NCBI RefSeq assembly: GCF_001751365.1
Contig: NZ_LJGT01000041.1
Location: 366,208 to 430,207 of the forward strand
Source: Streptomyces abyssalis
Lineage (GTDB): Bacteria; Actinomycetota; Actinomycetes; Streptomycetales; Streptomycetaceae
Reading direction: 5' to 3'
Length of the DNA stretch: 64,000 nt
Below are positions 33,392-41,927 of the stretch, piece by piece (positions within the stretch are counted from its first letter, which is position 1; every line of letters begins with the position of its first letter). The translations under genes and the position numbers were made by a program. The notes beneath the pieces were generated by a model. The model was given only the letters and a program-made list of their open reading frames with translations. It made no database searches and was not told the DNA's origin.

Positions 33392-33504
33392 CCTCTTTCT
33401 CCTCTTTCTGCTTTCCGGGCCGTGCTGTGTACGTCCGGCGCCGTCGGTACGCCTGCCGCCGTGATACGCCCGGCCGCCCTGCCGTTACCACACCCGTGCT
33501 CACG

Positions 33505-34167
33505 TCACCCGCGTTCGTACCGCCCGTGTTCGCTCGCGGTGCGTGCCGCGCGTACCGCATCGCTCAGCCGCCGTATCCGCTCCCCGGCCTCGTCACGCGC
33601 GCACGGGTACGCGCCCAGCTCCCGGTGCCGCGCCACGATCGCCCCCTCTGCCCGCAGCAGCCGCCAGCCGCGGCGCAGCAGGAAGAGTGCCGACTTGCGG
33701 CCCTCGCGCAGATCCCGCAGCAGCCGCCGCCGGAACGTCGTCGACGGCCGGCCGCGCAGACAGATCGCGTCGGCGAGCAGACCCAGTTCGCGGCAGCGGG
33801 CCACCACGTCGGCGGCAAAGATGCCCTCGGCGATGAAGAGCCGCGCGCCGTCGAGCGTGAGCGTCTCCTTGCCGACGCGGGCGCTCCGCGCGATGTCGTA
33901 CAGCGGCACGGTCGTACGCCCCGTCGCGCACAGGTCGCGCACCGCGGCCACCGCGGCCTCCGCGTCCCAGGAGGCGGGCGAGTCCCAGTCCACGCCGATG
34001 CCGTGCGGGAGCTGGGGCAGCGTGGGGTCGCCGGCCTCCTTGTAGAAGTCGTCGAGACGCATGACGGGGAGCCCGCAGCGTGCCGAGAGCCGGGACTTGC
34101 CGGAGCCGGAGGGCCCGGTGAGCAGAATGACGCGGGGCGAGCGCGATATGTCACGGGGATCGGTCAC
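33505..34167 (-). CDS. uridine-kinase-like P-loop protein
   Basis: 220 residues. Walker A TGPSGSGKSRLS at about 17-28, the uridine-kinase-type MRLDDFYKE, and FIAEGIFA resembling the Walker B region. It may phosphorylate a nucleoside such as uridine, which would fit the surrounding nucleoside genes, but the family is broad. GTG 34167 starts MTDPRDISRSPRVILL. It is convergent with sigQ. Confidence 0.75.
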   Translation of the reverse strand: MTDPRDISRSPRVILLTGPSGSGKSRLSARCGLPVMRLDDFYKEAGDPTLPQLPHGIGVDWDSPASWDAEAAVAAVRDLCATGRTTVPLYDIARSARVGKETLTLDGARLFIAEGIFAADVVARCRELGLLADAICLRGRPSTTFRRRLLRDLREGRKSALFLLRRGWRLLRAEGAIVARHRELGAYPCARDEAGERIRRLSDAVRAARTASEHGRYERG

Positions 34168-34273
34168 GAGAGACCATTGTCGGCCATCGCGCCCGCGACG
34201 GAACCGGGCGGTGCGCCAACCCGAAGCGCATCCGGCCTTCGTCCCAGCGAGCCCGGCGAGATCCGAACGAGGC

Positions 34274-34942
34274 CTAGCTGGTGACGGCGGCGGCGCTTCC
34301 CGCGGAGTTCGCCGCCATGACCCGCATCACGGCGGTGTTCACCGCTTCGGCGCCCCAACTGGCCTGCTCCACTTCCTTCGCACGCTTGTAGACCTTGCCC
34401 GACCACGGGATGGAGCGGTGCAGGCTCGTCAGCGTGCCGCTCGCGGAGAGCAGCCCCACCAGCGCCGCCGTACGGGTGTCGGGCTCCGCGTCGTCCATCA
34501 GGACGGCACGTACCTTCTCGACCAGGGCCTTCTTGTGCTTGAGGTCCGAGACCGTCATCGACGTCGAAGGGAATATCCCCAGCCACTTCTTGCTTTCCCG
34601 GCGGACGATGCCCCGCTTGACGAGCCGGTCGAGCACGGGCTCGCGCAGCCCGGTGCCGATCTCGGCCAGGACGCTCTGGACGCCCCGCACTCGCTTGGCG
34701 ACCGTTTCGTAGGCGTTCCGGAGCAGCGGGTCCGGCAGCGGGCGGCCGGGGACGGCACGCACCTTCACACCGGTCAGCCCTCTGTCGTCCGGGTCGGCCT
34801 TGACGCGTCCGCCGAGACTGAGTTCGACGAGCACGGCGCCGCCCAGCGTGTAGTAGAGAGTGCCTTCGCCGGCGATCGTTCCCGACTTGTCGTCCATCAT
34901 CAGCAGCATCAGGTCTTCGGCGATGAGCAGTTCGTTCTGCAT
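34274..34942 (-). CDS. GPP34-family (GOLPH3-like) protein
   Basis: 222 residues in the GPP34 fold, which in eukaryotes binds phosphatidylinositol 4-phosphate at the Golgi. It is common and uncharacterised in Streptomyces. The pattern is LLIAEDLMLLMMDDKSGTI near the start, then GGAVLVELSLGGRV. There are no membrane helices. ATG 34942 has GGAGAAGAG upstream. It is divergent from a MerR regulator with matched palindromes in both promoters, so it is probably the regulator's target. Confidence 0.82.
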   Translation of the reverse strand: MQNELLIAEDLMLLMMDDKSGTIAGEGTLYYTLGGAVLVELSLGGRVKADPDDRGLTGVKVRAVPGRPLPDPLLRNAYETVAKRVRGVQSVLAEIGTGLREPVLDRLVKRGIVRRESKKWLGIFPSTSMTVSDLKHKKALVEKVRAVLMDDAEPDTRTAALVGLLSASGTLTSLHRSIPWSGKVYKRAKEVEQASWGAEAVNTAVMRVMAANSAGSAAAVTS

Positions 34943-35069
34943 GTCTCTTCTCCAGCCGTGGTGATCGGGTCGGATCGTCCCGCCCACGTCCTCGCCCGGA
35001 GCCTGCGGCCGGAACGGACGGCCGCGAGGCCGGGCGGAGCCCGGGTGGGCTGCCACCGGCCACGACACA

Positions 35070-35088
35070 CTGTGCCGCTGCGGCACAG
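35070..35088. promoter_or_regulatory. palindromic operator in the GPP34 promoter
   Basis: CTGTGCCGC-T-GCGGCACAG, a perfect 9+1+9 palindrome. On the minus strand it directly follows TTGACT (a -35 box) and fills the spacer, the hallmark position of MerR-type operators. Confidence 0.6.
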
Positions 35089-35132
35089 TCAAGCGGTCAG
35101 TGATGTACGAGCCGGACGGCAGCGGGACTTGC

Positions 35133-35151
35133 CCATGCCGCTACGGCATGG
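35133..35151. promoter_or_regulatory. palindromic operator in the merR promoter
   Basis: CCATGCCG-CTA-CGGCATGG, a perfect 8+3+8 palindrome sharing TGCCGCTnCGGCA with the site at 35070. It lies right after TTGCCC (35129-35134), inside a candidate 19-bp spacer. This suggests autoregulation by the MerR protein that follows. Confidence 0.55.
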
Positions 35152-35165
35152 TGTGCACTGGACCC

Positions 35166-35954
35166 ATGGCCTGGAGCACCCGAGAGATCGCCCAGCTCGC
35201 CGGCGTCAGCCTGCGAGCGGTACGGCACTACCACGAGGTCGGGCTGCTGGCCGAACCCGAGCGGCGTGCCAACGGCTACAAGCAGTACGGCGTCGCGCAC
35301 CTGGTGCGGCTGCTGCGCATCAAACGCCTCACCGACCTCGGGTTCTCACTGGCGCAGATCGCTGCCATGGGCGACGTGGAGCACCACCCGGAGGACGCGC
35401 TGCGTACCCTCGACACCGAACTGGCGGCCACCATCGAACGCCTCCAGCGAGCCCGCGCCGAACTCGGCCTGATCATGCGTCAGTCGCTGCCGGCCGACCT
35501 GCCGCCCGAGTTCCCCCCGGCAGCGCGGACGGAGATATCCGATGCCGACCGGTCCCTGTTCACGGTGATGACGCGAGTCCTCGGGCCGGCCCCTCGGCAG
35601 GCCTGGGCCGACATGCTGCGGAACCAGTCCGCCGACCCGACGGACAAGGAGTTCGACGCGCTGCCGGCCGACGCCTGCGAGCAGACCCGGCAGGACCTTG
35701 CCGAGCGACTGCTGCCCTCCGTCCGTGAGCTGCTCGACAAGCACCCGGACCTGCGGGCACCGGCTGCCGGCGCGCCTCAGGGCGAGGCATTCGCCAAGAA
35801 GACGATGGGGAAGGCCCTCAGGGATCTGTACAACCCCGCGCAGCTCGACGTCCTGGTACGCGTCAACAAACTGCTGCCCGCACGCTCCGGAGGGGGCACC
35901 GGCCCTGGCGCCGCTCCCGCCCGCGCCGAAGGTTCCGGCGGAGAAGCGCCGTAG
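35166..35954 (+). CDS. MerR-family transcriptional regulator
   Basis: 262 residues. The N-terminal MerR HTH reads WSTREIAQLAGVSLRAVRHYHEVGLL, with wing and coiled coil to about 110. A C-terminal domain of about 140 residues, without metal-binding Cys, could bind a small molecule. ATG 35166 is preferred; upstream starts at 35100 would run through the operator palindrome. It is divergent from the GPP34 gene. Confidence 0.85.
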   Translation: MAWSTREIAQLAGVSLRAVRHYHEVGLLAEPERRANGYKQYGVAHLVRLLRIKRLTDLGFSLAQIAAMGDVEHHPEDALRTLDTELAATIERLQRARAELGLIMRQSLPADLPPEFPPAARTEISDADRSLFTVMTRVLGPAPRQAWADMLRNQSADPTDKEFDALPADACEQTRQDLAERLLPSVRELLDKHPDLRAPAAGAPQGEAFAKKTMGKALRDLYNPAQLDVLVRVNKLLPARSGGGTGPGAAPARAEGSGGEAP

Positions 35955-35970
35955 CAAGCACGGGCCGCAC

Positions 35971-36222
35971 TCAGCCCACGCGGCCCAGATGCATGATCAC
36001 GACGGTGACCGTCGAGTCGAAGATCTCGTAGATCACTCGGTACCTGCCGACATGGATGCGGCGCAGGTACTGCGATCCCAGTTCGGCACTGCCCGCCGGG
36101 CGGGGTTCGCGAGCGAGGAGATCGACAGCCTCGAAGACTTGATCCAGACCGGCCGGGTCGTCCTTGAGGAAGCGCGTGGCGGTGTTCAATGCCTGGAGGC
36201 GCCAGTTGACCTCGTAGCTCAC
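35971..36222 (-). CDS. RelE/ParE-type toxin
   Basis: 83 residues. The ParE/RelE fold pattern has LQALNTATRFLKDDP near the start and GSQYLRRIHVGRYRVIYEIFDSTVTVVIMHLG at the end (the RxxYR..Y strand region). RelE-like members are ribosome-dependent mRNA nucleases. It overlaps the antitoxin gene by ATGA, so the two are co-translated. Confidence 0.85.
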   Translation of the reverse strand: MSYEVNWRLQALNTATRFLKDDPAGLDQVFEAVDLLAREPRPAGSAELGSQYLRRIHVGRYRVIYEIFDSTVTVVIMHLGRVG

Positions 36223-36476
36223 TCCGGCCGCAGCCCCAGGCGCCTGCCGACCTCCTCATGTGGGATGAGTGTCAAAGTGCCGGCAGCCTTCTCTGCTCTG
36301 TACTCCGCGATCGCGGCTGCGTCCTCGAGGTCCATCAGGTCCTGGGGGTTGATCAGTATGGCGGCCGTGTGCCCGTGATCCGTGATCGCGATGCGGTCGT
36401 GGGAGTGGGCGGCCCGGCGGACCAAAGTGCCGAACTGGGCCCGTGCTTCGGTCATCGGGTAAGAGGCGTCACTCAT
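36219..36476 (-). CDS. Phd/YefM-type antitoxin
   Basis: 85 residues. The N-terminal DNA-binding part is PMTEARAQFGTLVRRAAHSHDRIAITDHGHTAAILI, of the Phd/YefM kind. The C-terminal helix that would wrap the toxin is EDAAAIAEYRAEKAAG. ATG 36476 lies 4 bp from a palindromic operator. The order antitoxin then toxin is typical. Confidence 0.85.
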   Translation of the reverse strand: MSDASYPMTEARAQFGTLVRRAAHSHDRIAITDHGHTAAILINPQDLMDLEDAAAIAEYRAEKAAGTLTLIPHEEVGRRLGLRPE

Positions 36477-36480
36477 AAGC

Positions 36481-36496
36481 AGAAGTGTACACTTCT
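36481..36496. promoter_or_regulatory. toxin-antitoxin operator palindrome
   Basis: AGAAGTGTACACTTCT, a perfect 16-bp palindrome with a TGTACA centre as in YefM-YoeB operators. A further GAAGTGT half-site lies nearby (about 36502-36508). Confidence 0.7.
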
Positions 36497-36585
36497 GAGC
36501 CGAAGTGTGGCGCCGTCCGGTGCCGCCTGCCCGCTCGGCACCGGACGGCGCCCGCACGTTCCTGCCCGCCGCGTCCGCGGCGCCG

Positions 36586-37608
36586 TCACACCCCGATCGG
36601 GTGCCAGACCGTCTTCGTCTCCAGGAAGGCGAGCAGCCGGGACGTACCGGGGTCGGCGGACCAGTCGACGCCCTCGGCGGCGCCCTCGTCCGGGCGCAGA
36701 ACCCGCTTCAGGTTCTCCGCCGCGGCCGTCTCCAGCTCCTTCGCCAGCTCGCCGTCCGCCCCCGCGCCCGCCAGGTCCAGCGCGTTGACGTCCTGATGCG
36801 CGGCGAGCGTCGCCGCGACCTCGCGCGTACGGCCTGAGAGGAGGTTGACCACACCGCCCGGCACGTCCGAGGTGGCGAGCACCTCGGCCAGCGACAGCGC
36901 GGGCAGCGGTGCCTTCTCCGACGGCACGACCACAGCCGTGTTGCCCGTGACGATCACGGGCGCGAGCACCGACGCGAGCCCCAGGAACGAGGACTCCTGC
37001 GGTGCCAGTACGGCGACGACGCCGGTCGGTTCGGGTGTGGAGAGGTTGAAGAAGGGCCCCGCGACGGGGTTGGCCCCGCCCGCGACCTGGACGATCTTGT
37101 CGGACCAGCCCGCGTACCAGACCCAGCGGTCGATCGCCGCGTCGACCTGAGCGGTCGCCGCCGGTCCCGGCAGTCCCTCCGCCGCGGCGACTTCGGCGGC
37201 GAACTGCTCGCGCCGTCCCTCCAGCATCTCCGCGACGCGGTAGAGGATCTGGCCGCGGTTGTAGGCCGTCGCGCCGGACCAGCCGCCGAAGGCCTTGCGT
37301 GCGGCGGTGACGGCGTCGCGTGCGTCCTTGCGGGACGCCTGAGGTGCGTTGGCCAGCCAGTTGCCCTCGGAGTCGGTCACTTCGTACACCCGTCCGCTCT
37401 CGCTGCGCGGAAACTTGCCGCCGACGAAGAGCTTGTAGGTCTTCAGCACATCGATCCGCCGGGCCGGTGTGCGGACCGAAGTCCGCCCCTTCGCCGGAGA
37501 TTTGGCCGGGGACTTCGCCGGGGACTTGGCCGCGGTCTTGCCGGCGGGCCTGCCCGTCTTCCCCGCCGTCCCGCCGGACTTCGCGGTCTTCTTCGGTTCA
37601 TCGGACAT
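36586..37608 (-). CDS. aldehyde-dehydrogenase-like protein without the catalytic part
   Basis: 340 residues against about 480-500 for a full enzyme. The N-terminal 45 residues are a Lys/Ala/Pro/Ser tract with KSPA repeats. The NAD-binding part follows (KLFVGGKFPRSESGRVYEV, FGGWSGATAYNRGQIL, GVVAVLAPQESSFLGL, GNTAVVVPSE). The chain ends with FLETKTVWHPIGV, as full ALDHs do, but the segment with the catalytic Cys is missing. This looks like a stable deletion paralogue, perhaps a partner subunit of the full ALDH encoded just upstream on the same strand. Its start overlaps that gene's end by 11 bp. Confidence 0.8.
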   Translation of the reverse strand: MSDEPKKTAKSGGTAGKTGRPAGKTAAKSPAKSPAKSPAKGRTSVRTPARRIDVLKTYKLFVGGKFPRSESGRVYEVTDSEGNWLANAPQASRKDARDAVTAARKAFGGWSGATAYNRGQILYRVAEMLEGRREQFAAEVAAAEGLPGPAATAQVDAAIDRWVWYAGWSDKIVQVAGGANPVAGPFFNLSTPEPTGVVAVLAPQESSFLGLASVLAPVIVTGNTAVVVPSEKAPLPALSLAEVLATSDVPGGVVNLLSGRTREVAATLAAHQDVNALDLAGAGADGELAKELETAAAENLKRVLRPDEGAAEGVDWSADPGTSRLLAFLETKTVWHPIGV

Positions 37609-39040
37609 CGAGGTAGGCCTCCAGACCGTGACGTCCGCCTTCGCGGCCGAAACCCGACTCCTTGTAGCCGCCGAAGGGCGAAGTCGGATCGAACTTGTTG
37701 AACGTGTTGGCCCAGACGACGCCCGCCCGGAGCTTGTTCGCCATGGAGAGGATGCGCGAACCCTTCTCCGTCCAGATGCCCGCCGAGAGCCCGTACGGAG
37801 TGTTGTTGGCCTTCGCGACCGCCTCGTCCGGCGTACGGAAGGTCAGCACGGACAGCACCGGCCCGAAGATCTCCTCACGGGCGATCCGGTGCGCCTGGCT
37901 GACGCCCGTGAAGAGCGTCGGGGCGAACCAGTATCCGTTGCCGGGCAACTCGCAGGGCGCGGACCAGCGTTCGGCACCCTCCGCCTCACCCGAGTCGGCC
38001 AGCTCCTCGATACGGGCGAGCTGCTCCGCGGAGTTGATGGCGCCGACGTCGGTGTTCTTGTCCATCGGGTCGCCGACGCGGAGCGTGCGCAGCCGCCGCT
38101 TCAGCGCGTCCAGCAGCTCGTCCTGCACCGACTCCTGTACGAGCAGCCGCGATCCCGCGCAGCACACCTGCCCCTGGTTGAAGTAGATGCCGTTGACGAT
38201 GCCCTCGACGGCCTGGTCGACCGGGGCGTCGTCGAAGACGATGTTGGCGCCCTTGCCGCCCAGTTCGAGGGTGAGCTTCTTGCGCGTACCCGCGACGGTG
38301 CGGGCGATCGCCTTCCCCACGGCAGTCGAACCGGTGAAGGCGACCTTGTCGATGTCCGGGTGCGCCACCAGCGCGGCACCCGTCGCCCCGTCCCCGGTGA
38401 TGATGTTGACGACGCCCCTGGGCAGGCCCGCCTGGCGGCACACGTCCGCGAAGAAGAGCGCGGAGAGCGGCGTCGTCTCGGCGGGCTTGAGTACGACGGT
38501 GTTGCCGGTGGCGAGAGCCGGGGCGATCTTCCAGGCCAGCATCAGCAGCGGGAAGTTCCACGGGATGACCTGACCGGCGACCCCGAGCGGCCTCGGGTCC
38601 GGGCCCAGGCCGGCGTGCTCCAGCTTGTCCGCCCAGCCCGCGTAGTAGAAGAAGTGCGCCGCGACCAGCGGCAGATCGGCGTCGCGCGTCTCGCGAATCG
38701 GCTTTCCGTTGTCCAGCGTCTCCAGCACCGCAAGTTCACGGGCGCGTTCCTGCAGGATGCGGGCGATGCGGAAGATGTACTTCGCGCGCTCGGTGCCCGG
38801 CAGGCCGGACCAGCCGGGGAAGGCCGCGCGCGCCGCCCGTACCGCGGCTTCGACGTCCTCGCCGTCCGCCTGCGCGACTTCGGAGAGCACCTCCTCCGTG
38901 GCCGGCGAGACCGTCTTGAAGACCTTGCCTCCGGCCGCCTCGCGGAACTCCCCGTCGATGAACAGCCCGTACGACGGGGCGATGTCGACGATCGCGCGGG
39001 ATTCGGGCGCGGGCGCGTACTCGAAAATCTGGTCTGGCAT
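37598..39040 (-). CDS. aldehyde dehydrogenase
   Basis: 480-residue NAD(P)-dependent aldehyde dehydrogenase. VIPWNFPLLMLAWKIAPALATGN is the coenzyme region, LELGGKGANIVF carries the general-base Glu, and FNQGQVCCAGSR holds the catalytic Cys. EEIFGPVLSVLTF and PFGGYKESGFGREGG complete the family set. It starts 5 bp after the deoC stop. A plausible substrate is acetaldehyde from DeoC, which would complete deoxyribose-phosphate breakdown; this is inferred from context. Confidence 0.9.
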   Translation of the reverse strand: MPDQIFEYAPAPESRAIVDIAPSYGLFIDGEFREAAGGKVFKTVSPATEEVLSEVAQADGEDVEAAVRAARAAFPGWSGLPGTERAKYIFRIARILQERARELAVLETLDNGKPIRETRDADLPLVAAHFFYYAGWADKLEHAGLGPDPRPLGVAGQVIPWNFPLLMLAWKIAPALATGNTVVLKPAETTPLSALFFADVCRQAGLPRGVVNIITGDGATGAALVAHPDIDKVAFTGSTAVGKAIARTVAGTRKKLTLELGGKGANIVFDDAPVDQAVEGIVNGIYFNQGQVCCAGSRLLVQESVQDELLDALKRRLRTLRVGDPMDKNTDVGAINSAEQLARIEELADSGEAEGAERWSAPCELPGNGYWFAPTLFTGVSQAHRIAREEIFGPVLSVLTFRTPDEAVAKANNTPYGLSAGIWTEKGSRILSMANKLRAGVVWANTFNKFDPTSPFGGYKESGFGREGGRHGLEAYLDVR

Positions 39041-39045
39041 CTGCC

Positions 39046-40053
39046 TCAGTCCACCGTCACGTAGTCGGGACCGGAATAGCGGCCGGTCTTCAGCTTCTGG
39101 CGCTGCATCAGCAGGTCGTTGAGGAGGCTGGAGGCGCCGAAGCGGAACCAGTCCGGGCTGAGCCAGTCCGGCCCGGCCGTCTCGTTGACGACGACCAGGT
39201 AGCGGATCGCGTCCTTGGCGGTACGGATTCCGCCGGCCGGCTTCACGCCGATCTGGGTGCCGGTGGCGGCGCGGAAGTCGCGTACGGCCTCCAGCATCAG
39301 CAGCGTGTTCGGCAGCGTGGCGTTCACGGCGACCTTGCCGGTCGAGGTCTTGATGAAGTCGGCGCCCGCGAGCATCGCCAGCCAGGAGGCGCGGCGGATG
39401 TTGTCGTACGTCGACAGCTCGCCGTTCTCGAAGATCACCTTCAGATGCGCGGGCTCCCCGCCTCCGGGCCGTCTGCACGCGTCCTTGACGGCCTGGATCT
39501 CCTCGAAGACCTTGCCGTAGTCGCCCGCCAGGAACGCGCCGCGGTCGATCACCATGTCGATCTCGTCGGCACCGGCGGCCACGGCCTCCCGGGTGTCGGC
39601 CAGCTTCACGGACAAGGCGGCGCGGCCGGAGGGGAAGGCGGTCGCGACGGAGGCGACGTTGATCCCGGAGCCGCCGCCCGCGGACAGCGCCTTCTTCGCG
39701 GTGGCCGCCATGTCGGAGTAGACGCAGATCGCGGCGACTTGGGGTGTGGTGCGGTCGCTCGGATCCGGGTTGGCGCCCTTGGCGCACAGGGAGCGGACCT
39801 TGCCAGGGGTGTCGGCCCCTTCGAGGGTGGTCAGATCGATCATGGAGATCGCGAGATCGATGGCGTACGCCTTGGCCGTCGTCTTGATGGAGCGTGTGCC
39901 GAGGGTCGCGGCACGCGCTTCGAGTCCGACGGCGTCGACGCCGGGCAGCCCGTGCAGATAGCGGCGCAGCGCGGCGTCGGACGCGGTCACGTCCGCGAGC
40001 GCGGATGCGGGTGCGGAAGCGGGGGACGCTGTGGCTGTGGACGCTGAAGACAT
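39046..40053 (-). CDS. deoC: deoxyribose-phosphate aldolase
   Basis: 335 residues. Class I aldolase cleaving 2-deoxyribose 5-phosphate to acetaldehyde and glyceraldehyde 3-phosphate. The Schiff-base Lys is in FIKTSTGKVAVNAT and the second active-site Lys in GVKPAGGIRTAKDA. The N-terminal 25 residues are a low-complexity Ala/Ser/Thr extension. ATG 40053 has GGTGA at 5 nt; GTG 40059 would add two residues. The promoter carries the shared nucleoside operator. Confidence 0.93.
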   Translation of the reverse strand: MSSASTATASPASAPASALADVTASDAALRRYLHGLPGVDAVGLEARAATLGTRSIKTTAKAYAIDLAISMIDLTTLEGADTPGKVRSLCAKGANPDPSDRTTPQVAAICVYSDMAATAKKALSAGGGSGINVASVATAFPSGRAALSVKLADTREAVAAGADEIDMVIDRGAFLAGDYGKVFEEIQAVKDACRRPGGGEPAHLKVIFENGELSTYDNIRRASWLAMLAGADFIKTSTGKVAVNATLPNTLLMLEAVRDFRAATGTQIGVKPAGGIRTAKDAIRYLVVVNETAGPDWLSPDWFRFGASSLLNDLLMQRQKLKTGRYSGPDYVTVD

Positions 40054-40069
40054 GGTCACCAGAGGAGCA

Positions 40070-40084
40070 TATCTACACGCGTAG
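40070..40084 (-). promoter_or_regulatory. deoC promoter with nucleoside operator
   Basis: On the minus strand CTACGCGTGTAG (40084-40073) overlaps a -10 box TAGATA (40075-40070). The palindrome has one mismatch from the perfect form before add and pnp. Confidence 0.6.
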
Positions 40085-40238
40085 CGCCGCCGGTAGGGGG
40101 CAACCGCATACGCCTCCCGTGCGGGATGCACGGCAGCCGCGCCGACCGGGCCCGAGCGGGAGCACCAGGAACGGGCCGGGCAGATCGATGCCGAGCCGCA
40201 ATGTCCGCCATACGGACGGTCCGGCAGAATCAAGCCCC

Positions 40239-41084
40239 ATGAGTAGCGAGTCCCGACCCGAGCGCGAGCGCGAGACCCGGAACGGGCAGGAGGACGAGGT
40301 CCCGCCCGGGACCGGCACGGACGCCGGTGCGCGGACGGCCCCCGGAACCGGACAGGCCGACGAGACGGCGCCCGGGTCCGGGTCGGCGCCCGCGTCGGAA
40401 TCCGAGCCGGAATCCGCGTCGGACGCGGAGCCTGACACCCCGGTGTACGCGGACCGCTGCTACCGCTCGCCGGGCGCCCTCGCCGGCGGGGTCCTGCTGC
40501 TGCTCCTCGCCGCCTGGCTAGGCGCGGACGTCCTGATCAACGGCGACACCCGCACGCGCCTGACGGCCGTCTTCGGCCTCGTGCTGGCCGTACCGCTCGT
40601 CGTCGCCTTCACTCTCCGCCCCGCCGTGTACGCGAGTGCGCAGCGGATGCGCGTACGGAACCCCTTCCGCACCATCACCGTCCCGTGGGGCACGGTCGAG
40701 GCCCTGCGCGCCGGCTACTCCAGCGAGGTCGTCGCGGGCGGCACCAAATACCAGCTCTGGTCGATCCCGGTCTCGCTCCGGGCCCGCAAGCGCGCCTCCC
40801 GCCGGGCCGAACGCGCGGAACGTGCGGCCTCCCGCGGCGAGACCGCCGTCGCGCCGGCCCGGCCGATGGGGCTGTTCGGACTGGGCGGCGTGCCGGACGC
40901 GGACGACGTGGGCGAGCAGCGCGCGCCCTCGGACCAGGCGATCGACGAACTGCGCCTCCTCGCCGCGGACAACGGTGAGAAGCCGGCGGCGCAGGGCGAG
41001 GTCACCGTCCGCTGGGCGTACGAGATCGCAGCCCCCGCTCTCGCCGGTGCCGTCGCCCTCACGGCCCTCCTCGCTCTGCGCTGA
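40239..41084 (+). CDS. PH-domain-like membrane protein
   Basis: 281 residues. The N-terminal 70 residues are hydrophilic and acidic (Glu/Pro/Ser-rich). Two membrane helices follow (GALAGGVLLLLLAAWLG, LTAVFGLVLAVPLVVAF), then a bacterial PH-like domain with RMRVRNPFRTITVPWGTVEALRAGYS. A basic linker and a final hydrophobic segment end the chain. Such actinobacterial proteins are uncharacterised. A 6-bp stem with TTCG loop (41085-41100) follows the stop. Confidence 0.72.
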   Translation: MSSESRPERERETRNGQEDEVPPGTGTDAGARTAPGTGQADETAPGSGSAPASESEPESASDAEPDTPVYADRCYRSPGALAGGVLLLLLAAWLGADVLINGDTRTRLTAVFGLVLAVPLVVAFTLRPAVYASAQRMRVRNPFRTITVPWGTVEALRAGYSSEVVAGGTKYQLWSIPVSLRARKRASRRAERAERAASRGETAVAPARPMGLFGLGGVPDADDVGEQRAPSDQAIDELRLLAADNGEKPAAQGEVTVRWAYEIAAPALAGAVALTALLALR

Positions 41085-41411
41085 GGCGCGTTCGCGCGCC
41101 AGGAGAGCTGAACGTCCGCTGGGTGCCGTCTTCTTGAGCCCCGCGCGGTCGGATGAGAAGTCGGGAACACCTGCGGCACCGATCGGTTCTGTAACTCGCT
41201 CGTGAGAGTGAAATCCATATCACCGCCGCTCAACTGGCGAATCGATTCTCTGATTGGCGTGGAAGACCGGCACCGGATTCGGAACGCAAATGCATATCGT
41301 CAGCAGAATCGAGTTCTCTTGTTTCGTTGCCGTTCGGTGGGGAATCTGAGCGCACCCCTTCACCGGGCATTCGGCCAAGCCGGCCGAGCAACGAGAAAGC
41401 GAGAGACAGAA

Positions 41412-41819
41412 GTGAAGATCAGAAAATCTCTGGCAGTGCTGGCCGCGAGCGCTTCGCTGGCGCTCGGGTTCGGCGGAGTGATGGCGCCTTCTGCCCAAGC
41501 ACACACCCCGGACTGGGGCGACGCCAGCTACACGCAGACCGACCTGCGGACCGGCACCTGGCGCACCGGCACCGCCGTCGAGTCGCCGGGCGGCTCCCTC
41601 ATGGACCCGCCGGCCTCCGCCAGGTCGCTTCGCTGCTGGAACGCCGACATCTCCGGTCGTGCGTTCGCCATCTCGTGCTCGGGTTCGCGCTGGCGTGCCT
41701 TCGCCGACTGCACGGACGACAGCCGTTACATCACGCCGGCTCTGCGCGGTGCGAAGCGCGTGACCATCTACTGTCCGGCCGGCACCCGTGCGGTGCGCGG
41801 CGGTGCGTTCGGCCGCTGA
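41412..41819 (+). CDS. small secreted protein
   Basis: 135 residues. A Sec signal peptide (KIRKSLAVLAASASLALGF) precedes a likely cleavage after APSAQA. The mature part of about 105 residues has four Cys (SLRCWNADIS, AISCSGSR, FADCTDD, TIYCPAG), suggesting two disulfides. No known domain is recognised. GTG 41412 has GAGAGA upstream. The 200 bp before it (41200-41400) are unusually AT-rich for this window. That could be a long regulated leader or imported DNA. Confidence 0.7.
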   Translation: MKIRKSLAVLAASASLALGFGGVMAPSAQAHTPDWGDASYTQTDLRTGTWRTGTAVESPGGSLMDPPASARSLRCWNADISGRAFAISCSGSRWRAFADCTDDSRYITPALRGAKRVTIYCPAGTRAVRGGAFGR

Positions 41820-41845
41820 GCCGGAACGCCGGGCACATCCGGAAC

Positions 41846-41883
41846 GGCCCGCTGAGGACTTCGCGTGAAGCCCTCAGCGGGCC
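41846..41883. terminator. hairpin between convergent secreted-protein and WYL genes
   Basis: GGCCCGCTGAGG (41846-41857) and CCTCAGCGGGCC (41872-41883) form a perfect 12-bp stem, with nested CTTC/GAAG pairing in the loop. Confidence 0.8.
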
Positions 41884-41927
41884 TTCGCCGTTCCACCGCC
41901 CGCGCTGAACCGTCCCGCGTACGGCGA

